Assembly (NCBI GenBank): GCA_036504595.1
Contig: DASXUX010000109.1
Coordinates: forward strand, 62,001-126,000
DNA length: 64,000 bases
Reading direction: 5' to 3'
From: DASXUX01 sp036504595
Lineage (GTDB): Bacteria > Planctomycetota > SZUA-567 > H5-PLA8
A program made the translations under genes and the position numbers. The notes below the pieces were generated by a model that was not told the DNA's origin, made no database searches, and saw only the letters and a program-made list of their open reading frames with translations. The first letter of the stretch is position 1. Each line of letters opens with the position of its first letter. Shown one piece after another: positions 18,301 through 26,691 of this stretch.

Positions 18301-19874
18301 ATATCGGCGATGTCGATGAGGAACCGGTTGGCTCCGACTTCCAGGAAATAGCTCTTGCTGAGGGCCGTACGCGACAACCCGAGTCGCACCGGCTTCCCAT
18401 CCAGGGTCAGGCCGATGGTGTCGCCGTCCAGTTTGCCGACGGAGACCGTCTTCTCGACGCTCGCGAGCATGATGGCGATTCGTTGGAGCGTTTCGGCTTC
18501 GGCTGGGGGAAGCTTGCGGCTGCGCTTCTCCTCAGCTTCCAACTCGCGTTTGAGATCATTGAGGCGCGCGACGAGGGGCTTGAGGTCGGCGTTGGCTTCA
18601 TCGAGCGCGCCGATGCGGCGCTGAAGCTTCTGTTTGGCGTCGGCATAACTGTCGCCGCGCGCCTTCATCCGTTCGCTCTTGGCGGACTCCAGGTCCGCGG
18701 CGCGTTTCTGCAGCACGACAATGCGGCGTTCGACTTCGGCGTCCATCAGTGGCGGTTTTTCAGCAATGAAGCCGGACAGTGCCGTGGCCCGTGCGCCTGC
18801 GTCCTCGATCTTTCCATCCGTGTACAGCTTCTCGGCGGCGGCCATCTCGTCGGCAACGGTTTTCTTTTTGCGCTGCAACTCCAGGGCAGTCAGGCGGGTG
18901 AGAAGCGCATCGACTTTGCCTCGCAGAGCGGTGTTGTCGGGATTTGCCGCTGCATACAGAGACTTGCGGGCCTCGAGCCTGGTGCGGGTGCTGCGCGGGT
19001 CTTTTTCGGCTGCGGCAAATGTGCTTTCAAGCTGGTCCACTTCGCTCTTCAGATCGTTGAAGCGCTTGATCTGTTGCTCCCAGCGCTCCATTTTCTCCTG
19101 CGTGAGCGGCTGCGTGCTGTTCTTGATGCCGCGCTCGGCAGCAATGGCTTTTTCGTACGCGGCGTTAATATCGGCTTCGGAAAGAGCGACTTCGGCGTTG
19201 CTGAGCGTCGCCTGGATTTCATCTTCGATGCGGTGGCGCTCCATCCCGTTGCGGATGGAAACGCCGACGAATCCGAGCACGACCAGAACGACGCAGGCCG
19301 ATGCGCCCACGACGACTCCGCGCGAGCTTTTCGGCGGCTTCGGCGCGGGTTTGGCAAAGGGCGAGCGGTAGGGCATGCGCGGCATCCGCGGAGGCGCGGC
19401 TGCGGTCGCGTCTTCCGCTGCGGCTTCCGGCTGAACGCTCGCCGGGTCGGCGGCGATGTCCATGCTCTGCGCGGCCAGGTATGCGGGTGCGGTTTCGGTC
19501 TGGACGACCTGCGCGGACGGAGCAGATTCTTGCGCGGGCGGCTGCATTTCCACGGCGGCCGGAATGGCCGACGACGGTGCTGGGGCAGGTTCGGCGTAGT
19601 ACGCGGGCGCGGCCTCAGGCTGTGTCTCTAGCGTGGTTTCGGCGGGCATCTCCAGGTTGGCGTGCTGTTCAGGAGCGGCTCGCGTGTAAGCGACGGCCGC
19701 GGGAACGGGCGCGGGTTGCGGAGCTGGCGGCAGGAGCGGCGTGGGCACTGTCTGCGGCGCCTGGCACACGGGGCAGGCGAACGTGGTTCCGGCCTGTTGA
19801 GGAAGCGCACTTAAGGTGGTGCCGCATTTCGAGCAACAGAAGCAGATGAGATCAGAGGCCGGGATGTTGGTCAT
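15390..19874 (-). CDS. Giant membrane protein: zinc ribbon, coiled coil and transglutaminase-like domain
   Basis: This protein has 1494 residues. Near the N-terminus is a zinc-ribbon-like pair of CxxC knuckles (FCCSKCG and FACPVCQ, residues about 12-36). A Pro/Ala-rich linker and one membrane segment near 188-210 (GVVVGASACVVLVVLGFVGV) follow. Then come long Lys/Glu/Ala-rich coiled-coil segments to about residue 480. Around residue 931 the sequence GRYFGDCDDLAEFFMNLTRR, then LPQHAACGWVEH and FFVLDTG, has the Cys...His...Asp order of a transglutaminase-like protease fold. The C-terminal third is helical and TPR-like. Topology would place the enzyme domain outside the cytoplasm. I know no named family for the whole. 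Confidence 0.8.
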   Translation of the reverse strand: MTNIPASDLICFCCSKCGTTLSALPQQAGTTFACPVCQAPQTVPTPLLPPAPQPAPVPAAVAYTRAAPEQHANLEMPAETTLETQPEAAPAYYAEPAPAPSSAIPAAVEMQPPAQESAPSAQVVQTETAPAYLAAQSMDIAADPASVQPEAAAEDATAAAPPRMPRMPYRSPFAKPAPKPPKSSRGVVVGASACVVLVVLGFVGVSIRNGMERHRIEDEIQATLSNAEVALSEADINAAYEKAIAAERGIKNSTQPLTQEKMERWEQQIKRFNDLKSEVDQLESTFAAAEKDPRSTRTRLEARKSLYAAANPDNTALRGKVDALLTRLTALELQRKKKTVADEMAAAEKLYTDGKIEDAGARATALSGFIAEKPPLMDAEVERRIVVLQKRAADLESAKSERMKARGDSYADAKQKLQRRIGALDEANADLKPLVARLNDLKRELEAEEKRSRKLPPAEAETLQRIAIMLASVEKTVSVGKLDGDTIGLTLDGKPVRLGLSRTALSKSYFLEVGANRFLIDIADIVGRRPQGETPGKHARPLRVLTHALALGEAMQKAGVLSDELWDARDEAPLVSARRAGADGVEYIFLGDRLYTGKTASKTSGEKEVEADFAKKAEALEKAVESDKESDEDVRRVVAVAIHAAYKKADWNDHLPGEFVRQVIAEGYAESNLPGIDKRLKKELADYREAYDKISNVHPRFNGTTPAGDEAEEMRTYEDHSVWRIYDKAADLTTFAIKNPDDEKDCLFVLNDFPGKLAAFPADPKPKTIRMTHQAVGVTATCDMATEKLTFDRAVWDKAVRMEISNIDDAYRTRKGFGPPVWHLPPHVLILTLLADSRSLITPYGRVDITDFSKIAEGPQRVAAMEKFLDQLAKVLPTPDYMHLYFRYFFEYALDSPITSHPFLLGSRAHSGDIHQTTYESLMRLMAGRYFGDCDDLAEFFMNLTRRQGKLSYVMGLPQHAACGWVEHPTKEDPYRFFVLDTGPPRQFTNKSLDGVIEAAFRAYDDENTMRFDPKSLQFLFRFNGEPTRTPYYLSSRMYVDREYGEAMERVQSYWHFHFYALGIETMTKMIEKGDRVPENCTELAGLYGWVHEVEDSIKWTNEAIKQLAPDERLSRMSEQFRIALMWREVHNNEKSYDALKGLRTELKELLTDPQSIKYLSMRMQVANLLTTVDKPWEAWDLLQPEMEMFAEKGAFKIDHAGGLTTTYKKMQDLIHDGKKPNDAEVTSLKRLERLLTWFYSTTLFEADDDFNDFMRKYASLGLFYAGKYGQQRFVDELLKPGPFPDPAVKRNHMRRKDGEEEDWKWIRLALPSYSMAIGEALDMDDPPEKWRREEAVKLTDAMLKAAEHARQFGSLSSAEYGMIASRLFGDFLAKPPRWTDVDDVFKLAQTRNWARLTTDVAETLGRSARFVTPQEFVAQYRVFTKYIKSRPSYFTVVYEAYKVDAYEHALAAAKVAIECNPGDEDMKREAKYLEQLIKKKLESKPATPPKTTK

Positions 19875-20255
19875 GCGCTGCTCCGAAATAGAGTCTGGAG
19901 TCTGGGGTCTGAGAGTCTGGAGTCTCAGAACCGGTACTGTAATTATGAAGGTTGGGCGCCGAACACGCAACCATTATCACGGACAGGGTTCGGGGTTCAG
20001 GTTTCTGGTTAAGGTCCGCGAACGAGAAATTAGAAACCAGGTAACCGTTCAGTTCAGCGCAAAAGAAACAGCCTTCAACACGGAGACGCAGAGAACACAG
20101 AGGTCACAGAGTGTTTTTTACCTCTATTATTTCTCTGTGCTCCTCCGTGTTCTCTGTGGCTTTGTGTTGAGAGCAGTTGAGCATCGCTCGCGAAAGATCG
20201 CGCGTTCAACAAGCAGTAGCGGCTGAACGGTTGCGGAACCCGGAACATCTGTTTT
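19875..20255. repeat. 380-nt spacer with three kinds of periodic repeat
   Basis: No gene is seen. The spacer holds a GAGTCTG heptamer array (19891-19926), an AGGGTTC heptamer array (19985-20012), and a nonamer inverted repeat with arms at 20078-20112 (ACACGGAGA, CGCAGAGAA, CACAGAGGT) and 20130-20169. It lies upstream of the giant gene and downstream of the MBL-fold gene. Confidence 0.75.
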
Positions 20256-21158
20256 TTAGGCCCCGGCTTCACTGAACAATTTATAGCGCTGCTGCGGGCG
20301 GGCCAGTTCGCGGAAGGGGCGAAATGACGGGGCGAGAGCTTGGTCGTCGAAGTTGTCGCCGAAATGATAAAGGATTGTTTTCTTGCAGATCGCCGGGGGC
20401 AGGCTGAGGCATTCGGACAGCGTCGCGTGGACGGATTCGGGCTGATCGAAGAGCTGACAATCGTGAAAGCAAAGGCTGGCGCTTTCGAGCATGTGCGCGT
20501 ATGCCGGATAATCGAAACGCGTGTCACCGGAGAAGAAAACGGAGTTGCCGCTGGCAGGGTCGGTGATGTAAAGGCCATAGCTTGGCCAGTCGTACTTGCG
20601 TTCGATGTGGATGTGATCGGTCGGGAATATCTCAAACACGTACGGGCCGACCGTAAACGTGTTTTTGCCGGGCTGGCAGGGAATCAGCGCTCGGATAAAG
20701 AAGTAGTCCTGCAATAGATTATAGCGGTTCTGGATCGTGTTCAGACCGCCCTTCAGCGAATGGTCCCACAGATTCACCAGGATGTTGATCGTGCTGATCA
20801 GCTCAGCTTTGTGCGGCTTGCCGGTTTTCTTATCGCGAAAAGCGAAGGTGTTGAGCAGCGCCATTTCTTCCAGTCCGCCGATGTGGTCGGCGTGCTGGTG
20901 CGTGATGAAGACTTTACGGACTGCAGGATAGTTGATGGTGCCAAACGGCGTGTGCAGGTATTCGAAGCCCGGCTGGTCCTTCAACTGGTAGAGCGCCTGC
21001 GGGCCGGTGACGCCGAAATCGACCATGAGTGTATCGTTCGGCGGGCGAGTCGGCGTGGGGCCGGTCCAGTCCTTCTCCCAATACTCAAAAAGGCAGTTGG
21101 AGTTGAGGTTACGTTTGGCGAAGGCGGACCCGACGCCCAGAAAGGTCATCGTCAGCAT
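20256..21158 (-). CDS. MBL-fold metallohydrolase (RNase Z-like)
   Basis: This 300-residue protein has the metallo-beta-lactamase motif THQHADHIGG (residues 86-95), later metal ligands in SVFFSGDTRFD, and a late histidine (ILYHFGDN). The opening LTMTFLGVGSAFAKRNLNSN resembles RNase Z and related MBL phosphodiesterases. It probably binds two metal ions; the substrate (RNA or small phosphodiester) cannot be decided. It has about 80 nt of loop sequence (WDHSLKGGLNTIQNRYNLLQ) not typical of RNase Z. Confidence 0.9.
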   Translation of the reverse strand: MLTMTFLGVGSAFAKRNLNSNCLFEYWEKDWTGPTPTRPPNDTLMVDFGVTGPQALYQLKDQPGFEYLHTPFGTINYPAVRKVFITHQHADHIGGLEEMALLNTFAFRDKKTGKPHKAELISTINILVNLWDHSLKGGLNTIQNRYNLLQDYFFIRALIPCQPGKNTFTVGPYVFEIFPTDHIHIERKYDWPSYGLYITDPASGNSVFFSGDTRFDYPAYAHMLESASLCFHDCQLFDQPESVHATLSECLSLPPAICKKTILYHFGDNFDDQALAPSFRPFRELARPQQRYKLFSEAGA

Positions 21159-21334
21159 GGTGGCTCCTTAGGTCATAATAGACCTGTTGGCCGATGCGGC
21201 ATGATAGCCGCAACAACAATATATCCTCAAAATAGCAGCGGCGCAAACTTCGCGATTGACATTTTCGTGACGGGACGCTACTGCTGCCGGTTAGTTCCAT
21301 CAGAACGCATGTCGGCATTGAAGGAGGCGTGGCG

Positions 21335-21811
21335 ATGCTCAACCTCAGAGAATTGGCGACGCGCGAATTTACCTCGACCGAGCGTGATAAACGGATGGCT
21401 CGGGTCTTCTGCGGCGTTTCGGCGGCTGGCATGCTGGCGATGCTTCTGATCAAACTGCCGCTGGTCGCCACCAACCAAGCAGAGTTGACGGTAGCGCTGA
21501 CGTTGGCGGTGTTGATGTCGTCCTTAGTGGCGACGATGGGGTTTTTCGCGCATCGGCTCAGCTTTGGGACGCGGACGAATGCGTCGTTGTCGTCCGAGTG
21601 GGAAGCGCTCTTCTGCTCTCGCAAGTCCACCTGCAAAGCTATCTGCATCGGGTTGGGTCTGTTAACGCTGCTGCTGGGGATTTACGGCATTGGATCGGCG
21701 ACCTTCACGCAGGCGCAGTTGGTGATCGCGGTGGAATGCGTGGCCTGCTCATCGCTGGCGTGGTATGTGGTCGCGATCTGCATCGGACCGACGGCGGCAT
21801 GGCGGGATTAG
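21335..21811 (+). CDS. Small four-helix membrane protein, function unknown
   Basis: This 158-residue protein has four hydrophobic stretches (VFCGVSAAGMLAMLLIKLPL, LTVALTLAVLMSSLVATMGF, CIGLGLLTLLLGIYGIG and LVIAVECVACSSLAWYVVAI). Between helices 2 and 3 is a polar loop with two cysteines (FCSRKSTC). I recognise no family. The ATG at 21335 has an ideal AAGGAGG site seven nt upstream; the GTG two codons earlier is too close to it. It converges on the GDYXXLXY gene. Confidence 0.7.
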   Translation: MLNLRELATREFTSTERDKRMARVFCGVSAAGMLAMLLIKLPLVATNQAELTVALTLAVLMSSLVATMGFFAHRLSFGTRTNASLSSEWEALFCSRKSTCKAICIGLGLLTLLLGIYGIGSATFTQAQLVIAVECVACSSLAWYVVAICIGPTAAWRD

Positions 21812-21826
21812 CGAAGCTGCGGCGGA

Positions 21827-22306
21827 CTACTGGCTTCCCAACGGTTCGAACTTAGGCCCGAGTAAGCCGGTCAGGATCGCGTCGCCGTTCGGTGAGACGC
21901 GGAATTCGGCGTATTGAGCGGAACTGTACGCGCTGGACTTTCCTTCCGGTATTGAGAAGCTCTCGACCCCGACTCTCGTCCAGCCGTTTTCTGCGTGATA
22001 GCGGAGGAGGTGCTCGTCGTCGGCGAGCTTCTCTCCTGCATGATACCGCACGAACTTGGCAACGTTGTCTTTATCCAAGGTGACGACGAGCGCGCCGGTT
22101 TGGCCGGGAATGGAAGGCACCTTTACCAGTGTCGCTGTCAAGTCATAGGTGAGCGTGAGCTGGCTTGGGCCACGAGGACCAGTGCTGATCTTCAACCGCA
22201 TCGTGACGGTCTGGCCGGATCGCAGCAGACCTTCTTTCGACGCGATGATGCCGTTGAGCACCAGCAGGATGAGCACCAGCGTGCACCAGAAGAGGCGTGT
22301 TCTCAT
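21827..22306 (-). CDS. GDYXXLXY-domain protein
   Basis: This 159-residue protein has an N-terminal membrane segment (FWCTLVLILLVLNGIIAS) and then an extracytoplasmic domain resembling the GDYXXLXY family, with ALVVTLDKDNVAKFVRYH and the family ending YAEFRVSPNGDAILTGLLG. These proteins occur with DUF2157 and DUF4401 membrane proteins, as here. The GD-Y-x-x-L-x-Y motif itself is weak. The ATG at 22306 overlaps the previous stop by 4 nt (ATGA). Function is unknown. Confidence 0.8.
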   Translation of the reverse strand: MRTRLFWCTLVLILLVLNGIIASKEGLLRSGQTVTMRLKISTGPRGPSQLTLTYDLTATLVKVPSIPGQTGALVVTLDKDNVAKFVRYHAGEKLADDEHLLRYHAENGWTRVGVESFSIPEGKSSAYSSAQYAEFRVSPNGDAILTGLLGPKFEPLGSQ

Positions 22307-23460
22307 TGGGCGGCCTCCTGCGCTGGTGCGGGAGCCAGGCGCCACAGCACGAACCAGCCGCAAAGGAGCAGCAGGCCGGTGGCGGTGAGCACTCCAGCCA
22401 TGGCCGTGAGCCTGATCTGGAGATTGGCGAACAGAATCGTGATCGAAATCAGCAGCAAAGCAAAGCCGGCGGCGACGAGCGCGCGTTCGGCGGCGGCGTG
22501 ACCGAGGATCAAGAGCAGCAGCGCGGCCATGATTCCGGGATTGGAGAGCAGCGCGAGGATCAGAATGCCCACGTAGCTGGCCAGCAGCAGGCGGCGTTCG
22601 GTGGCCGTCTGTTCGTGGCCTGGTGGAGACTGTTGCGAGGCCCAGTGCGTCAGCCAGAGCAGGCCGATGGCAAGGCTGACTTGCGACGGCCAGAAGACGA
22701 ACTCCGAAGGCGGGTGCCAGACGAAGGGAACCCGAATCGACATCGAGACCAGCGCAGCGCCAAAGCCAATGGCGAGCGCGAACCCCAGCGGCCGCAGAGT
22801 GGGGCGGGGACTCCAGACCGTGAAGACGCACAGCATTCCCAGCATCTCGACGAAAGCTAGTGCATGCAGGAGGTTAAACCGCGACCTCTCGAGATAGCTG
22901 ATGTCATCGATTCCGCCGAGCACGATACACGACGCCACCAGCGGCACGAGAAAACGCTGGAGGGGATAGTCGTAGAGAATGTACAGCATCGCGGCCAATG
23001 CGACGGCTGCGGCGCTGAGAACCCGGAAACGTTCGAGGCTCAGTTCGTAGCGGTAGCTGTCGGCTACGCCGAACATCACCGCCCCGTACCCTGCCAGCAG
23101 CAGGGCAAGAGCGGCCTGTACGAAGAACTCATGTCGCACCACGCGCCGAAGCATGATCGCGCCGGTGCAGTAACCGAGACCGACCATGACGGCGCTGCCG
23201 TGTTCGGGCCGCAGCAGCGCGGTGATGAATCCGAGGAACGCTGCGGCGGAGAGCCATGCTCCGATGGCCGTCAGCGCTTTGATCGCCGTCTGGGCTTCAA
23301 AGGTGCGGCGGTGCAGGATTTCGGCAGCACGCGCCTTGTCATCGGCGGTGAGCAAGCCTCTTGTTTCGAGGTGCTCCATCGCGGCGCGAACCGTCACGGA
23401 GAGCGCACCGGTTTCAGCGACAGGAGCGGCATCGTTCGTGGGCGGAGTGGGTTCAGTCAT
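22303..23460 (-). CDS. DUF4401 polytopic membrane protein
   Basis: This 385-residue protein has a soluble N-terminal segment with a helical hairpin (AMEHLETRGLLTADDKARAA) followed by about ten membrane helices. Its position between the DUF2157 gene (8-nt overlap at its start) and the GDYXXLXY gene (4-nt overlap at its end) matches the conserved trio. The closing charged residues are few. Function is unknown; the tight overlaps suggest one complex. Confidence 0.8.
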   Translation of the reverse strand: MTEPTPPTNDAAPVAETGALSVTVRAAMEHLETRGLLTADDKARAAEILHRRTFEAQTAIKALTAIGAWLSAAAFLGFITALLRPEHGSAVMVGLGYCTGAIMLRRVVRHEFFVQAALALLLAGYGAVMFGVADSYRYELSLERFRVLSAAAVALAAMLYILYDYPLQRFLVPLVASCIVLGGIDDISYLERSRFNLLHALAFVEMLGMLCVFTVWSPRPTLRPLGFALAIGFGAALVSMSIRVPFVWHPPSEFVFWPSQVSLAIGLLWLTHWASQQSPPGHEQTATERRLLLASYVGILILALLSNPGIMAALLLLILGHAAAERALVAAGFALLLISITILFANLQIRLTAMAGVLTATGLLLLCGWFVLWRLAPAPAQEAAQ

Positions 23461-24481
23461 GCAGAACCTCCGCCATGGCTTTGTGTGTGCGTTTCAGCCA
23501 GAAGATCGCGGCGCCAAAGACGAGCAGAATCAACAGGGCGAATGCGAGGAACTTCAGCGCATCGTCCACGCCGTGAAGTTCTTCGAACAGGATTCTTCCG
23601 ATCAACGAGACAACTGTCGCGCAGATGCTCAGTGCTGCCAGCGCCAGCGCCGCGATGTCGGGCAGCGTGCTCCGGTATATCAACAAGCAGCCCGCGAGCG
23701 CTGCGGCGTTCAGGCCGGCCGCGGCGAGGCTCAAGCTGCCGGTGCCGCGGAAATCGAAGACGAGCCACTCGGTGGGAAAGAACAGGGCCAGCAGAATCGG
23801 GACGAGCAGGACGTGGCGTGACTCCCGGCCGCTGAGCCAGGCCACACCGCGCATGACAGCGCGTTCGCGGCAGGCGAGTGCCAGAGCGTCGATCGCCGCC
23901 AGCGAGATGCAAACCAGTGCGACTTTGTCGGCGTCGCCGAAGAGTGGAAGGAACTGCCAGAGCTTTGCTTCCATGACCAAGGCGACGGTGATGTTCAGCA
24001 GCAGCATCCACAGGACCCACACGCCGCTGCACTTGGACGCCAGCACCCAGCCGAAAATCAGCACGGTCCAGAGAGCAAAGAGTTGCCAGGCCGGAGCGCC
24101 CGTCGGGTAAATCGTGCCGATCAGCAGCAGCATGGCGCCGACCAGAACGCAGGAGGCAAGCAGGAGGACTTTTCCGCCGATTTTGTCCAAGCCCACTCGC
24201 CAGGCGCCCACAGCGGCGGCAACCAGGAGCAACTCGACGCCGCCAAGCTTCGCGAAGCGGCCGAGGTTCTCCCAATTGCCGACGACGAAGCAGAGGATGC
24301 CAGCCAGCACGAGGAGAACGCCGAGGACGAGCAGCAGGATCGAGAACGAGCGGCGCCACTCGACGCGGCGGCGCAGCCATTCCATTCCGGCCGCGCGAGC
24401 CGGCGCGCTTAGCACGCCGCGTTCGTGCAGGCCGTGGATCAGGCCGGCGTGCGCCGGTTGATCGAGCGGGTCGTTGGACAT
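23453..24481 (-). CDS. DUF2157 polytopic membrane protein
   Basis: This 342-residue protein starts with a short helical DUF2157 domain (LIHGLHERGVLSAPARAAGM, WLRRRVEWRRSF) and continues with about nine to ten membrane helices. The stretch LLVLGVLLVLAGILCFVVGN followed by WENLGRFAKL is typical. It is the first gene of the DUF2157-DUF4401-GDYXXLXY operon. The family's role is unknown. Confidence 0.85.
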   Translation of the reverse strand: MSNDPLDQPAHAGLIHGLHERGVLSAPARAAGMEWLRRRVEWRRSFSILLLVLGVLLVLAGILCFVVGNWENLGRFAKLGGVELLLVAAAVGAWRVGLDKIGGKVLLLASCVLVGAMLLLIGTIYPTGAPAWQLFALWTVLIFGWVLASKCSGVWVLWMLLLNITVALVMEAKLWQFLPLFGDADKVALVCISLAAIDALALACRERAVMRGVAWLSGRESRHVLLVPILLALFFPTEWLVFDFRGTGSLSLAAAGLNAAALAGCLLIYRSTLPDIAALALAALSICATVVSLIGRILFEELHGVDDALKFLAFALLILLVFGAAIFWLKRTHKAMAEVLHD

Positions 24482-24537
24482 GATGCGAAGATACTAAGGC
24501 ATATTTCCATGTGTGCCACTACTGGTCTGAACTCGAT

Positions 24538-26469
24538 TCATCGCGCTTTCCAGCAATAGTTTCGCCAGCCTTTCAGGCAGAAGTGCGACAGGAAAATAAG
24601 CAGTGTCAAGGAACAGAGCGCCATCGGAACGTTCAGGCGTCGAATGCACAGGTCCAGCGGCCATGCGGGCGTCGAGAAGAGCCAGAGCACGGCGAAAACC
24701 GCGAAATGCAGCGCCAGAAGCAAGCTGCAAAGCCACGTAGGCAGACGCGTGAGTGCGCCTGCGCCGATCACGAACAGGAGCAGCAGCGTGGCGTAGGAAT
24801 TCTGATGGTTGATAGTCGAGGCAGGCTCGAACATCAGGACGATCCAGACTGCGAGGCTGCCGATGGCGATGGTAAGCAACCAGTTGACGGCAGGGTTCAG
24901 GGTTCGGGGTCCAGGGCTCAGGGTCGAAAGGCAACGGCGCGAGGCGGCAGCAATGGCGAGAATCAACCCGATGCACACGACGTCCAGCGCCGGGAACAGG
25001 CCGAAAAACTGGCTTTCGCGCAAGCCTGAAATCGTCCAGGCTGCGGGCATATCGCAAAGCCGGCGCAAGTTGGCGAGCTTGTTTTCCTTCCATTGGGACA
25101 GCGTCAGCGAAATGTATTGTTCGCGCAACACTTGCCCGAACGTGCGCGGCGATTTGTCATTCTCGACGCCGGCCAGATGCCACCTCAGCAGGCGGTCGCC
25201 GGGCGGCGCGTAGAACTTCTGGTACATCGCCCAAGGCGCGTAGAGCAGCAGCGCGAAGGCTGACGCGATGGCGACGGACTTCACCGAGCGCAGCGCGAGA
25301 GGAATTCCAAGCAGCAGCAGAGCCAAAATCGTGAAGGCCGCTCCGCCATGCGCTAGAAAAGCCAGCATGGCGGCGGTTGCTGCGGCGGTCGCGCGTCCGG
25401 CGGTCAAGGGTTTGCGCCGAAGCAGCGAGGGGAGCAGAAAGACGATCGAAAAAACAAGCAGGGAGGCCGCGAGCAACTTCGGCCAGACGAAAATGGAGTT
25501 CACGAAGAAGAATCCGCTGCTCAGGCACGCCAACACCACGATCAGCGAGCGGCGGACCGAAAAGCAGAGGGCTCGGCACAGCGACCAGACCGCTGGCACC
25601 CACATGCACTGAAGGAGGGTCGCCAGCACCTGGTACTGGCGGCTGAAATTGTCCCCCGCCAGAAGCCGAACCGGACGTTGCACAAGCACGAGGCAGGTCT
25701 GCAGGGGCGGCCGGTCGCTGCTGAGCCAGTCCTCAAAAATGATCCGCGTCTCCTCGCCGCGCCACAGGCGATTGGCGAAGATCCAGGGAATCATGTGATC
25801 GCTCGGCAACCGGTGCATAAACCGGTTGCACGCGGCCTCGAAATAATTTGGCGGTTCATTCTGAAAGGCCGTGAGCATGCAGACGTACATGCTGGCCGTT
25901 AGAAACATCAACAGCAGCGGCAGCCACGTATCGGACCAGCGCAGCGCCGGCACCCAGGCCTCGCGATCGCGGAACGCTTTCCGCCCAACGAACAGTTCGC
26001 GCACGGACACCGCAAGCACCAGGAGACTGACCAGGTGGCCGAGTCGCGAGTTCAAGACGTACGGCCAAAAGACCATGTACGAGACGAGAGCCGCGAAGAC
26101 CAGACAGAGCGGAAGCAGTAGCGTGGGCGCGAGTTTCCGCCGCTGCAAGACCCAGCGCAAAGGCGCCAACCCTGTTGCGATCAGCAGTCCGCCGTGGAGG
26201 ACGATCAGAAAGAGGTTCAGCAGTGCTCCGAACTGCCGTGCGATGAACGGCAGCCAGATCAGCCTGTCCGTAGCCAGGCGCTCGCGGTGTTCCAGAAGCA
26301 CGCAGGCGTAGGTGGCGAGGGTCGCGAGGGCGAGAATGCCCAGGGCGGTTCGCGGCCACTTGAGGATCAGGCCGCCGATCTTGCTACGCATGGCGGGCGA
26401 CCAGTGAGGGGTAGCGGATGGCATCAAGCGGGCCTGCTGTTCACAACTGACAACCGAGACCGCCGTCAC
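24538..26469 (-). CDS. Polytopic membrane protein, GT-C-like
   Basis: This 643-residue protein has about twelve membrane helices and a soluble part between helices (NEPPNYFEAACNRFMHRLPS). It resembles GT-C glycosyltransferases or O-antigen-type membrane proteins in layout, but I see no firm catalytic motif. The start is GTG at 26469, chosen because it overlaps the stop of the 42-residue lipoprotein gene as GTGA; an ATG at 26424 is the alternative. Residues about 515-526 (STLSPGPRTLNPA) are encoded by an AGGGTTC heptamer array (24892-24926) in the loop between two helices. Confidence 0.7.
   Translation of the reverse strand: MTAVSVVSCEQQARLMPSATPHWSPAMRSKIGGLILKWPRTALGILALATLATYACVLLEHRERLATDRLIWLPFIARQFGALLNLFLIVLHGGLLIATGLAPLRWVLQRRKLAPTLLLPLCLVFAALVSYMVFWPYVLNSRLGHLVSLLVLAVSVRELFVGRKAFRDREAWVPALRWSDTWLPLLLMFLTASMYVCMLTAFQNEPPNYFEAACNRFMHRLPSDHMIPWIFANRLWRGEETRIIFEDWLSSDRPPLQTCLVLVQRPVRLLAGDNFSRQYQVLATLLQCMWVPAVWSLCRALCFSVRRSLIVVLACLSSGFFFVNSIFVWPKLLAASLLVFSIVFLLPSLLRRKPLTAGRATAAATAAMLAFLAHGGAAFTILALLLLGIPLALRSVKSVAIASAFALLLYAPWAMYQKFYAPPGDRLLRWHLAGVENDKSPRTFGQVLREQYISLTLSQWKENKLANLRRLCDMPAAWTISGLRESQFFGLFPALDVVCIGLILAIAAASRRCLSTLSPGPRTLNPAVNWLLTIAIGSLAVWIVLMFEPASTINHQNSYATLLLLFVIGAGALTRLPTWLCSLLLALHFAVFAVLWLFSTPAWPLDLCIRRLNVPMALCSLTLLIFLSHFCLKGWRNYCWKAR
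24892..24926. repeat. Heptamer repeat inside the membrane-protein gene
   Basis: Five exact-period units (AGGGTTC, AGGGTTC, GGGGTCC, AGGGCTC, AGGGTCG) lie in frame in the coding region. The same unit family occurs in the spacer at 19985-20012. Confidence 0.8.
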
Positions 26470-26594
26470 TTCTTATCGTGGTAATCCTCGGAGAACTTCT
26501 GGGTCTCATGCACTTCGCGTTTCTTCTTCCCCCCGCAGCCGGTTTGGGCGAGCAGGGCGGCAATGACAAAAAAGCACACGACGACTCGACGCAT
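26466..26594 (-). CDS. 42-residue predicted lipoprotein
   Basis: A minus-strand reading frame from ATG at 26594 encodes 42 residues: a hydrophobic signal (MRRVVVCFFVIAALLAQTGC) with lipobox-like LAQTGC, then GGKKKREVHETQKFSEDYHD and two final lysines. After cleavage about 23 residues would remain on the lipid-anchored cysteine. The stop overlaps the GTG start of the next gene by four nt (GTGA), a coupling that supports both genes. The spacer on its other side leads to infC. It is too short for family assignment. Confidence 0.7.
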   Translation of the reverse strand: MRRVVVCFFVIAALLAQTGCGGKKKREVHETQKFSEDYHDKK

Positions 26595-26691
26595 CGGTCT
26601 TTCCTCAACACCCAACCTGCAGACGCGACAACGCAGACCACTGCCGTGATCTGCGCGCGTAAGCGTTAGTACATCAAAAAGCGTTGCGCAC

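Noticed and set aside
15390..19970. Extension of the giant protein to 19970
   Set aside because: The additional residues are encoded by the GAGTCTG heptamer repeat; the zinc-ribbon region begins just after the ATG at 19874.
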